In this document: in pieces, positions 17,187-27,300 of the stretch | How the letters are laid out: the number at the start of each line of letters is the position of its first letter | Numbering within the stretch: position 1 is the stretch's first letter | Assembly: GCF_040629175.1 (NCBI RefSeq) | Contig: NZ_JBEXUX010000011.1 | Span: forward strand, 124,001 to 188,000 | Length of the DNA stretch: 64,000 bases | Direction: 5' to 3' | Origin: Embleya sp040629175 | Lineage (GTDB): Bacteria; Actinomycetota; Actinomycetes; Streptomycetales; Streptomycetaceae | Notes under the pieces: generated by a model | Database searches by the model: none | What the model saw: only the letters and a program-made list of their open reading frames with translations | Told to the model about the DNA's origin: nothing | Made by a program: the position numbers and the translations under genes

Positions 17187-17888
17187 ATGGCAGAGTCGAA
17201 TGCGCGACCACCCGCCGCACGGACGACCTACGTCGTCACCGCCGCACTGATCGCCGCCGTCTGCATCGGGATCGCACTGTGGTTCCTGTTCGCCGACGGT
17301 GACGACGACAAGCCCGAGGCGGGGGCCTCGATACCGACGGTGTCCGACACACCCGTCACCGCCCCCGTCACCCCACCCACCGCCACCTCGCCCACCTCGC
17401 CCACAGTCACCCCCGCCGGGACCCCGGCCACGACGACGACCGCACCATCGCGCACCGCAGCCCCCGCCACACCCGCCGACGGCCGCCTCGACACGCGGAC
17501 CGTCTCCTTCGCCGACGCTCGCGGCCTCCCCAAGGTGTTCGCCGTTGCCGAATCGGCGACCCAGGACGCGAACGTCCTGGCCGCCGTGTTCGCGGGCAAC
17601 CCGTCCAAACGTCCCGGCGAACCCGTGCCCACCACCGACTTCGCGCGCAACGTCGTGGTCACCGTGACCGTCGAGGCGGGCTGCCTCGACCCCGAGGGCG
17701 CCCGCCTGTACGCGAACGGGAACCGGCTCAGGCTCGACGTACGCCTCCCCGACCGCAGCGCCCCGCCGGAGTGCATCGCCCCCTACACCCGGCTCGCGCG
17801 CTTCGAGGTGCCGCGCACGTCGATGCCGAAAGCACCGCTGCTGAACGGCACCCCGCCCGCCACCCCGCCCGCGAACGCCCGCTCCTGA
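17187..17888 (+). CDS. Membrane-anchored protein of unknown function
   Basis: A 233-residue protein. A short cytoplasmic N-terminus is followed by one hydrophobic segment (TYVVTAALIAAVCIGIALWF, residues about 13-33), an acidic DGDDDK stretch and a Thr/Pro-rich spacer to about residue 100. The outer domain (about 100-220) has two cysteines (EAGCLDPEG and PPECIAP) that could pair. This is the plan of a single-pass anchor with an extracytoplasmic beta-rich domain. No known domain is recognised. The start is the ATG at 17187, just before the hydrophobic segment; the ribosome site is weak. Confidence 0.7.
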   Translation: MAESNARPPAARTTYVVTAALIAAVCIGIALWFLFADGDDDKPEAGASIPTVSDTPVTAPVTPPTATSPTSPTVTPAGTPATTTTAPSRTAAPATPADGRLDTRTVSFADARGLPKVFAVAESATQDANVLAAVFAGNPSKRPGEPVPTTDFARNVVVTVTVEAGCLDPEGARLYANGNRLRLDVRLPDRSAPPECIAPYTRLARFEVPRTSMPKAPLLNGTPPATPPANARS

Positions 17889-18285
17889 CCGGCACGTCGA
17901 TCATGTGACACAGACCTCCGCACAGACCGCAGGCCAACCGGACTCCGACTCGACGCCATGCGTCGGGGCGGAGGGCAACTCGGGTGCCTGCGGCTACCGG
18001 TGGGCGTCCGGTACGCCATGGTGGCCACCGACCACGAGGTGTTCGTCTTTCGGGTCCGCACCGAACCGGCCCGACCGGCGGACCACTTCGTCGTGTCCTC
18101 CTGCGTGCCGACGTCTCGCCGGGCGCCGCCGCAGCGGTCTGCGGCATACTCGCGTCTCGGTCAACTCCCCACCCCACACCCGGATTACGGGCGACCGGCG
18201 GCCGCGCGCGGTAGGGTCGGGCCGGGGAGTGGGAGAACGTGTTCTCGCGTTGGTCACACGGCGCGAGGCGTGGGGGGAGTGCGTC
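17889..18285. other. Intergenic region before the metallo-hydrolase operon
   Basis: About 400 bases. One frame near 18005-18095 reads VRYAMVATDHEVFVFRV, which looks protein-like and could be a fragment of a small lost gene, but no start or continuation is visible. TAGGGT at 18212-18217 could be a -10 element of the operon at 18286 (weak). Nothing else is supported. Confidence 0.35.
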
Positions 18286-19827
18286 GTGTCCATAAGCGCG
18301 TGCCTGGAGATCCATCAGATCAACGTCAGCCAGGGCGACTCGGTTCTGATCATCAACCGCGACCCGGTCCGGGTGAAGGCGGCGATCGACGCCGCGCGCG
18401 CGAAGAACGCGGCGCTACCCGATCCCGGCGAGCCGATCGACCATGTGCCCTACGCCGTGCACTACGACATCCCGCTGAAGGGGACGGTCACCAAGGCGCT
18501 GCTGATCGACGGCGGCAACGACGAGTTCGGCGGCGACGTGGTGGATTACCTGAGCACGCACGGCGTCGTCGACACGTCCGTGGCGTACCAGCCGAACCTC
18601 TACGTGATGATCAGCCACTACCACGCGGACCACATGGACGGCTTGCGCAGCATCTTCAAGCGGCGCAAGAAGCCGGGCTCCACCGTACTCGTGCGCAACA
18701 TGCACCCGGCACGCGTCTACCAGGCGGCCGGCAAACGGGCCGGGATGAGCGGCGGCTTCATCGCGCTCCAGACCGACATCAACGAGGCGATGACGGGCAA
18801 ACCCAAGAAGGAACGCACGCAGTTGGTCGCGATCTTCCCCGGCGGCCTGGACACCGACGAGGACTACACCAAGGTGTGGGATCCGCAGGCCGGGACCGAG
18901 ACCGACACGGCGGAGGTCTGGCTCGGAAATTCCGCGAGCGGGATCCGCATCTCCTTCCGGGTGATCGCGTCGGGCCAGGCCGTGCGCAAGAAGCCGTACG
19001 GCGGCAACGTCGTCGTGTCGTCCAAGACGAAGACGGTGGACCAGAACGACCGTTCCATCGTGGGGATGTTGTCGTACGGCTCGTTCCGGTTCTTCATGGG
19101 TGGCGACATCGCCGGCGACGGCGGCCCCGCAGGCGGGAACCGCGGCAACAACGACAAGGCGGCCCAGTTGTTGCCCAACGACGCGCTGAAGTCCTTCACC
19201 GCGCACGCCGACGTCGAATCCCCGGTCGGCGACGCCCTCGTGCGGTTCTTCCCCATGCCGCACAAGCGGCGGCCCGGCAAGGACAAGGCTGCGAGCGCGG
19301 GCTACGCGACGGTGATGAAGGCGAACCACCACGGCAGCAAGTCCAGCAACGACGTACGGCTGCTGGCCTCCGTCCAGCCCATGCTGTTCCTGATCAGCAG
19401 CGGGTTCCGCTCGCTGTTCCACCACCACCCGACGCAGCACGTGATCAACCGCACCAACGACAGGGTGACCCCGCAGTGGGTGGACCTGACCGGAGCGCGG
19501 ATCACCAACTCGATCGTCCAGACCTACGTCACCGAGTGTGCGGACGTGGTCGTCACCTCGAAAGGCAGCACCAAGAGGTTCGGCGTGAACCTGCACGACG
19601 CGCCGATCATGGGGGACATCGTGGTACGGCCGGTCGACGAGTCGGTGCTGGCGCTGCGCGCGGCGGATCACAACGACTACCCGGACCTGGTCGTCCAGGT
19701 CTACGGCACCGGCACGCTGACCAATCTCGACCGCACCCGGACCACCCTACGGCCGACGGAGCCGCGCAACTCCGGGCCCGGGGACATCTATCCGATCGGC
19801 CCGTTCGTGCACGAGACCGAGTTCTGA
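18286..19827 (+). CDS. Metallo-beta-lactamase-fold hydrolase, ComEC-like domain
   Basis: A 513-residue protein with no signal peptide. The GTG at 18286 is preceded by GGGGGGAG. The fold opens with QINVSQGDSVLI and LLIDGGNDEFGG, and has the metal motif HYHADH at residues 111-116. Later come FRFFMGGDIAGDG and KANHHGSKSS near residue 348, the order seen in the competence protein ComEC/Rec2 metallo-hydrolase domain, but without its membrane part. Insertions lengthen it well beyond the usual 250-300 residues, and the C-terminal 100 residues after the last ligand are unassigned. Substrate may be a nucleotide or phosphodiester (inference). First gene of a three-gene unit with two large unknown proteins. 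Confidence 0.85.
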   Translation: MSISACLEIHQINVSQGDSVLIINRDPVRVKAAIDAARAKNAALPDPGEPIDHVPYAVHYDIPLKGTVTKALLIDGGNDEFGGDVVDYLSTHGVVDTSVAYQPNLYVMISHYHADHMDGLRSIFKRRKKPGSTVLVRNMHPARVYQAAGKRAGMSGGFIALQTDINEAMTGKPKKERTQLVAIFPGGLDTDEDYTKVWDPQAGTETDTAEVWLGNSASGIRISFRVIASGQAVRKKPYGGNVVVSSKTKTVDQNDRSIVGMLSYGSFRFFMGGDIAGDGGPAGGNRGNNDKAAQLLPNDALKSFTAHADVESPVGDALVRFFPMPHKRRPGKDKAASAGYATVMKANHHGSKSSNDVRLLASVQPMLFLISSGFRSLFHHHPTQHVINRTNDRVTPQWVDLTGARITNSIVQTYVTECADVVVTSKGSTKRFGVNLHDAPIMGDIVVRPVDESVLALRAADHNDYPDLVVQVYGTGTLTNLDRTRTTLRPTEPRNSGPGDIYPIGPFVHETEF

Positions 19828-19947
19828 TCGCCTGTTCGTTCTCTCCGTCCTGTTCGTGCACCCGACCCGGCTCTGCTCGCTCTGCTCGCCGCGATCGCGC
19901 GGCCGCTGCCGCCCGGGCGATGCGCGCCCGGTCCCCTTGGAGTCGCC

Positions 19948-21312
19948 ATGCCGTTCACCCTGGTCCAGCCCGATGCGGGGAACCCCCGATATCGCCTCGA
20001 CGGCGTCTTTCCCGAGCCGGAGGTCGAGGCGACGCTCGGCACCACGTACTGGAAGCAGGGCCCGCACTGGATCGGCTTCGACGAAGGATTCTCCGAATCG
20101 GTGGTCGTCCGCGCCTACTTCGACCCCGCCGAGTATCGGGAACAGCAGCGCGGCTTCGGCGCCGACCCGGCCGCCTTCCGATACGTCGGCTACCTCCAGT
20201 GCGCACAGTTCACGTTCCTCGGCACGCCGATCACCCCGGCGGCGTTCGGCGGCCGGGTCGCCGACCGACAGCCGTACGTCTTCGACCGGACGCAGAAGTA
20301 CTTCGTCGACCTCGTGGACCCGGCGAACGCCCGGGCCTGCAACATCCCCGTGCCGCTGTACGCGTTCAACTCCCTGCTCACCGACGGTGATGTGCGCAGC
20401 ATCGACGACCTGTACGCGCCGCACTCGCACGGGGCGTTGTGGGCCTCGGACCCCGACTTCCGGTACTCCGAGGCCGCCGTGCTGACCGCCGAGGTCCCGC
20501 CGGGGCTGCTCACCCCGGACGCCGTCGGGGACTGCCTCACGCCGGACAACCTGGTGCTCGCGCTGCCCGTGACGCCGGCGCAACTGGCCCACGCCGAGCC
20601 GTATCAGCTCGCGCTGCGGTCGCTGGCGACCACCGCGTTGCCCGGCGACGACGCGCCGTGGCTGCCCGACCTCGTCCGCGAGGAGGTGGCCGCCCAGGTC
20701 GTCGGCCGGTTCGTCCTGCTGACCCTGCCCGACGACGAGGATCTGGGCGACACGCTGGTCATCTACTCGCGGCCGGGGTTCGAGGACGACAGCGAGGTGT
20801 GCGTGCACGTGCTGTCCGAGTACGACATGGCCGAGCTGGTGGCGCGGACCGGCAACGAGGCGCTGTGGCGCATCAAGGAGCACCTGGATCCGTACGATCT
20901 CGGTTTGGCGGTGGACGGGTTGGCGCCCCCGCCGCAGGTGCGCGGCGCGCGGGGCCTGCTGGCACCGCCGTTCGCGTTCCCGCCGGAGACGTATCCGCTG
21001 GAACTGACGTACTGGATGTGCGCGGTCGGTGTCCGTGGCCGGGGTACCGCGACGCGCGGCAGCACCAAGCTGCTGAGCGCGGTGCGGTGGTCGGCGCTGT
21101 ACCGCTACGACGACGACCGGGGCCGGCTGGTGTTCGGGGCCGTGCGCCCGCCGCGGTGGGTGGACGACTTCGACGTGCCGGCCGCGCTGAGGCGCTACGA
21201 CCAGGCCAAGCGGGAGGCGCCGACGGGGGCCGGGTTCGACACCGGCAATTTCACCCTCGCCGCACTCAAGCGGGACAGGTTCGGGGCCGGCCCGAAGCCG
21301 GTCTACGGCTGA
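19948..21312 (+). CDS. Unknown 454-residue protein, middle gene of the metallo-hydrolase unit
   Basis: I do not recognise this family. It has no signal peptide, no membrane segment and no obvious catalytic motif. The sequence is rich in aromatic residues and aspartate; the first 130 residues (TYWKQGPHWIGFDEGF, FRYVGYLQCAQFTFLG) look beta-rich, and the rest mixes helices and strands, ending in a basic tail. A GGAG ribosome site lies 7 bases before the ATG. It follows the metallo-hydrolase by 120 bases and precedes the 2317-residue protein by 73 bases on the same strand, so the three are probably co-transcribed and work together. Confidence 0.8.
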   Translation: MPFTLVQPDAGNPRYRLDGVFPEPEVEATLGTTYWKQGPHWIGFDEGFSESVVVRAYFDPAEYREQQRGFGADPAAFRYVGYLQCAQFTFLGTPITPAAFGGRVADRQPYVFDRTQKYFVDLVDPANARACNIPVPLYAFNSLLTDGDVRSIDDLYAPHSHGALWASDPDFRYSEAAVLTAEVPPGLLTPDAVGDCLTPDNLVLALPVTPAQLAHAEPYQLALRSLATTALPGDDAPWLPDLVREEVAAQVVGRFVLLTLPDDEDLGDTLVIYSRPGFEDDSEVCVHVLSEYDMAELVARTGNEALWRIKEHLDPYDLGLAVDGLAPPPQVRGARGLLAPPFAFPPETYPLELTYWMCAVGVRGRGTATRGSTKLLSAVRWSALYRYDDDRGRLVFGAVRPPRWVDDFDVPAALRRYDQAKREAPTGAGFDTGNFTLAALKRDRFGAGPKPVYG

Positions 21313-21385
21313 CCCGCCCGCCGGCCGTTCCCCGCCCCAACCTCTGCCGTGTGCACCGCCGACCCCATGTGAGGACCGATCCGCC

Positions 21386-24300
21386 ATGCCCGACCCCACG
21401 GACGCCGAGATCCTGAACGCGCTGCGCGGTCGGCTGGTCGCGACCCGCGGCCCGGCCGCCGCACCGGGCACCTTCGCCTACCGGCTGGACGCGACCACTG
21501 TGCCGGGGCCGACCGGCGACGTGCTGCGCCAGACGCTCAACCGGCAGTTGCGGCTGTCCGCGGGTGCCATGCCGACCCTCGTGTCGGCGGGCTCCCCGAG
21601 CGTGGACGCGGGCGTGCTCCGGCTCACCGGCACCTCCGACGTGCTGACCGGCGACCCACTGACCGAGGTCTCCCTCGTCTTCACCGTGTCCGCGGACCGC
21701 GGCCTCCGGTGCGCGTGGACCGCGCGACCGCCCGCCGACTGGCAATTCACCGACTCGTTCCCCGAGTTGATGGAGTCGAGGTTCGAGTATCTGCCGCTCA
21801 CCGACGCCGTGTTCATCGCGACCACGCACGCGCACGTCGACCCGGCGTTCTTCTTCCCTCTGTATCCGGGCGCCGGGTTGAACTTCCAGGCGACCCTCGC
21901 GGTGCGCAGCGACCTGCGGCCGGTGGGCGGCGCGGCCGGCGACACCGGCGTGCAGCGGGTCCGGATCGGCGGGCGGGTGGTGGCCACCGCCCCGGGAGTG
22001 CGGCCGTCGCTGCAATGGGGCAGCGAGGCCCCGCTGGGCCCGCTCACCGCGGCACGCTTCGGGCAGAGCCCGAGCACGGTGCGCTCGGGCAGGCTGCGGC
22101 TGGAGTGCGGGAGGGATCCGGCCGCCGACGTGCTGATCGTCCAGGGCAGCACCGGAGTGGGTCGCGCCACGGTCGAGTGCTCGGTGGATCTGCCGACTTC
22201 GGGTGCCGGCCGGCCGGTGCTGCGGATCACCGGCCCGCTCGCGAACGCGGGCTCGACGAGCGCGGCACTGGCTCTGTGCGGAGTGCCGGACGCCGCCGCG
22301 AAGCGGCTGCCCACGTCACTGCTGGACCTCGCCGGGGCCACGGTGACCGGCTACGCCGAGCAGGTGTCCCCGGCCGGTGACGAGGCGGGCCGCAGCACCG
22401 TCACGCTCGGCTTCGGCACGGGCGAATGGACGCTGATACCGGGCGCGTTGGCGATATCCGGCGTCACGCTCGCCGTCACGGTCATCCGGGCGCCCGCCTA
22501 CCCCACCGGAATCTCCGTCGCCTTCTCCGGGACGATCTCCGGCACCGTGACCCTGGGCGGAAAGCCGTTCGCGGTGCGCGCGACGGTGCCGGCGAACGGC
22601 CCGTGGCGGGTGGAGATCACCGACGACGACGCGGGCCGGCTGCTGTCCGAACTCGCCCGCCTGGACGGCCTCGCGGGTTTCGACGCCGCCCGGCTGACGG
22701 CCGCGCTGCCGCCGACACTGGTCGACGCCGGACGGCCGACCTCGGTGAGCGCGATCGCGTTGCTGGTCGACCCGGTGGCGCGTGAACTCCGGGAGGTCTC
22801 ATGCACGATCGCCCAGCCGGGCGGGAGCGCGTGGCCGGTGCTCGGCGGCCTGCTGACGCTGTCGGGCTGGGCCGTCGACCTGACCGCGGTTCGGGACGCG
22901 GCCGGCGCCTGGACGGTGTCCGGCGCACTGCGCGGCCGGGCCGCGCTCGGCTCCGGGCCGCAGGCGCCCGCGTTCGACATGCGGCTGCCCGTACCCGCGC
23001 GCGACGACGAGCCGTGGACGCTCGTGCTCGACCGGGACACCCCCGGACGGCTGCCCTCGATCGGCCACGCGCTGGCCCTGCTCGGCGGCGACCCGACGGT
23101 GCTGCCCGCCGGGATCGCGACGCTCGGCGCACTGACCCTGACCCGGCTGGCCGTGGCCCTCGACCCGCGGACCCTCACGCTCACGCAGCTCTCGCTCGCG
23201 TTCGATCAGTCGGCCGACGCCTGGACGATCATCGACGGCAAACTCGCGGTCCGCGGTGTCTCCGCCGCCTTGGTGTTCGATCCCGAGACCGACCCGGTGG
23301 GCGTACTCGGCACCATCGACGGCGAACTGACGCTGTGCGGCAGCCCGGTGGACGTCACCGCCGTGAAGAACGACTTCGCGGGCGGCTGGCAGGTGCTGGC
23401 CGGATTCACGCACACCGTGCACGTGCCCGGCTTCGAAGCGCTCGACGGCTGGCTCGCCGGCCCGCGGGCGCGTGCCGCGCTGCCCGCCGCCCTGCCCCTC
23501 GCCAAGGGATTCGACGTGTGCCGGGTGGCGCTGGCGTTCTCCGGCGCGGCGGGCGGGGCGTTGGCCCGCTTCGGCTTCGCGGTGGAGGCCCCCGAGGCAT
23601 GGACGCTGGTTCCCGGCCGCCTGGCCCTGACCGGGGTCACCGCCGAGGTGCGCAGTGCCTACCCCGTCACCGCGGACACCGTGGTCGCCGCCGTGTTCGG
23701 GACGCTCGCGATCGGCGCCACCGACATCCGGCTGGGCGCGGTCAAGCCGGCGCCGGGCCGGCCGTGGGAATTCACCGGACGCCTGGCAGGCGACCGGGTC
23801 CTGGACGTCGCCGAGACCGCCGCCGCAGTGGCGGCGCCGGACCGCACGCCCCTGGCCCTCCCGTCGGGCGCCAAGGATCGCGGGCTCTCGGACCGCGTCA
23901 CGCTCACCGCCGCGGAGATCCGCGCGATCCCCGAGACCGGCGCGCTCCACCTCGAAGGCCGGGCCGAGTTCGACGCGTGGCGGATCCCGCTGGGCGCCGC
24001 GAAACTGCCGGTGACCTCGATCGGCGCGACCCTGGACCTGCCGGGCCGAAACGCGGCCGCGAGCGCGAGCGTGACCGGCACACTGGAGTACGCGGGGCTG
24101 CGCGCCGCGGTGACCCTGGCGCTCGGCGCGGCGTCCGCGCCCACCGTGCTCACCGGCACGGTCACGGTCGCCGACGCACCGCGCGTGTCGATCGCCGCGC
24201 TGACGGACGGGGTGTGTACCCCCGCGGCGGGCACGGGATGGCGGGCCGTCGCGCCGGGCAGCCTGGCGCCGTCGACGTTCGGCTCCGCCTCGCTCCACCT

Positions 24301-27300
24301 GAACGCGACCACCTCGCAGCTCATGTTGTCGGGGCAACTGGCCCGGCAGGGCGCCGTCCCCGCGTGCAACGCCTTTGTCTACCTCGCCCCGGATCCGCGC
24401 CCCGGGCAGGGCGGGCGCATGCACTACGCGGTGTCGCTGGTGGTCGGCGCGGGCTTCCGGTTCGACTCGATACTGCCCGCCGCGTGGAAGGTCGACGACC
24501 GGCTGCGGGTCGGCGAGGCACATCTGGTGGTGTCGGATCTCGCGGGCACCACCCTGGGCGAACTGAGCCGCGCCACCGCGCCGTTGCTCGAACGCGCCGG
24601 ATTGTCGCCGGCGCCGCTGAAGAATCTCGGCGACCAGGCGCTGACACTGTCCACCGGGGTGGCCTGCGCCGTGCGGATCGACTTCGCGCGGACCGCGCTG
24701 TTCGCGCACCTGCTGGAGATCGGCATCGGTGCGGCGACGCCGACACTGTGGTTGGCGGCGATGATCGAACACGCCGACCCCTCGCGCACGGTCTTCACCG
24801 CCGACCTGCCCGACATCACGATCGCGCGCACCGTCCGGCTCACCCACACCCCCGACCGTCCGCGCGGCATCCGGGTCGAATACCGGCCGGCCCTGGCCGA
24901 TCGGGTGGAACTGGCGGGTCGGGTCGAGCTGGTCGAGATCTTCGGGCGCACCTACGCCTTCGACGTGACTCTGGTCGCGGACGCGGCCGGGCTCACCACC
25001 CGAGTCCGACAGGGCACCGCGGACACCGTGCCGGCGCCGTTCATGCTGCGCGGTCTGGCGCTCGAACACCTCAGTGCGGACATCGCCTACCGATGGGCCG
25101 TTCCGGCCGCGCCCGGCCGCCCGGCCGTCCCGCAGACGTCGACGGTCATGATCCGCGGCCGGGTGCTGCTCGGGCCCGCACCCCGCACGGGCGAGCCGGA
25201 CCGGCGGCTCGACTGCGCCGCGCGGCTCGTGCTCCGCGACGGCGTCCCGGTGCTCTACGACGTCTCGTTGGCCGCCGACTGGTCGCTCGCCGGGTTCCTC
25301 GCCCAGTGCTTCACCGGAACGTCCGCGACCCGGCCCGGCACGCTCATCGACGTCGGACTCCGGTCCGGCACCCGGATCTCGTACTACGAGGCGGACCGGG
25401 ACCCGGGCGCCACGCTCCGAGCCCCCGACGGCACGGTGCCGCGCGACGGGTACACCATCGACGCCCGGCTCGCCGTGCGCCTGATCGCCGACCTCGACCT
25501 GCACGCCATCGTCACGGTCCTGCGCGACCCCAGGACCGGCCAGTGGGACCGCGTCGCGGCGACCGCGGTATTGGACGCGCCGCTCGACCTCGGGTTCATG
25601 TCGCTGGCGGGCACGACCCGCCCCGGCGGCAGCGGGACGTACCAGGGCGGCCCCGAACTCGGCTTCGAGACCGGGCCCTCGGCGACGGCGCGGTTGTCGG
25701 CGGGCATCAACTTCCTGGGCGAGGCGTTCGCGGTGGCGTCCGTGTCCGTGGCGCCCGGGCACGACGGGGGACGAGTGTTCACCGGGCGGCTCACGTCCCT
25801 GCGCTCCCTTTCCCCGTTCGGGCCGCTCGCCTGCGGGTTCCGCTACAGCACCCATCCGGCGGGCGCGGGTGCCGAGTTCGCGCTCGACGGGTGGCCGTCG
25901 TTCGGCCTCGCGGAGAACCTGGTCGACTTCGTGTCGGCGATCAAGGCGCTCGCGGACGCCGAATCCCTGTCGCTGTGCGGGCCGTTGGGCAAGCTCGTCG
26001 CCCGGCACGCGGTGAACACCTCGTACACGGTGACGCCCGCGGTGACCGCGGTGGGCGACGACCTCGTCTTCAGCCTCACCGGCACATGCTCCCTCACCCT
26101 GGTCGGGGCCGACGCCCCGTTCCTCACCTCGGCCTTCCCGGCGTTCGCCGTGCACATCCCGACGACCACCCGGTGGGACCGGCTTCCCGGCGTCCTCGCC
26201 GACGGGATCCGCGGCGCCGCCGCGCAGTTCGCCCGGGCACTGCTCGCGGACCCGGCGAAGATCGCCCTGTTCCTGGCGCTGGTCGTCGGGGAGGAGGCCC
26301 TCGACGTCGCCACCGTCCTGCTGTGCGACGGGCTGATCACCAGTGCGGCCGTCGAGGGGGTCGAGGCCGCCGCGCTGGTGCTCGCGACGATCGGAGCCGG
26401 GGGCATCCTGGGGTCGGCGACCGTCGCCACGCTGGCGGCGGCCATCGCGAAGGCCGTCTCCGACGCGGCAAGCCACGGCGGGCCCGGCACGAACAGCGGG
26501 ATCGGCACCCCGGCGCTGCACGAGGCCGGCTACGACAACGGCACGGTCGCCGCGCGCTGGGCCGGCGCGAGCCGCGCCGCCGGGTACACGCTGGCCGTGT
26601 TCCGCCCTGACGGCACCCAACTGGCGAGCCGCAACCTGGGCCTGGTGCTCCAGGGCGCACTGCCGCTGGACCCGAACACGCTGCCGCCCGGCGACTATCC
26701 GGTACGGGTCAGGGGCATCCGAGGCCCCCTGAGCGGACTGTGGTCCGAGCCGCTCGTGCTGAGCAAGCCGGCCCCGCCGACGGCGACCCTGGCCTACGGG
26801 CGCTCGCAGCTCGTCGCGACCGGCACGCCGCAGGCCGGCACCGAGCAGGTGGTCATCCGGGTGTTCGACCCGAACGGCGTGATGCTCGCAAACGAGGTGA
26901 GGCCGGCCTCGGCCCCGACGCTGACGGTGCCGCTGCCGGTGGCCGCCGGCAGCGCCGTCCCGCTCGCGCAGCCGGTGCGGGGCGCGTACACGGTACAGAC
27001 GCAGGCACTCGGGCACGGGCACTTCCCGGGGGCGTGGAGCCCGCGGGTGCCGTACACCGTCCTGTCGCAACCGGCGCCGACGATCCTGTCCGTCACGCAG
27101 TCCGCGGGGGACTTGACGATCGCCTGGAACACCCCGGTGCCGTGCGACGTGGCCGTGGTCGACCCGACCACCAACAAGGCCGTGGCCACCTCCACCGGAG
27201 TCCTGAACGGGCGTGTCACGCTGAGCCCTTCGCCCGCGCCGGTCTCGGGGCGGGCGTACTACGTCCATGTATGGGTGAACAACCCGGGCGTCGGAATGAG

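Noticed and set aside
18286..19827. Competence DNA-uptake gene comEC
   Set aside because: Only the metallo-hydrolase part is present; there are no membrane segments and no comEA partner.
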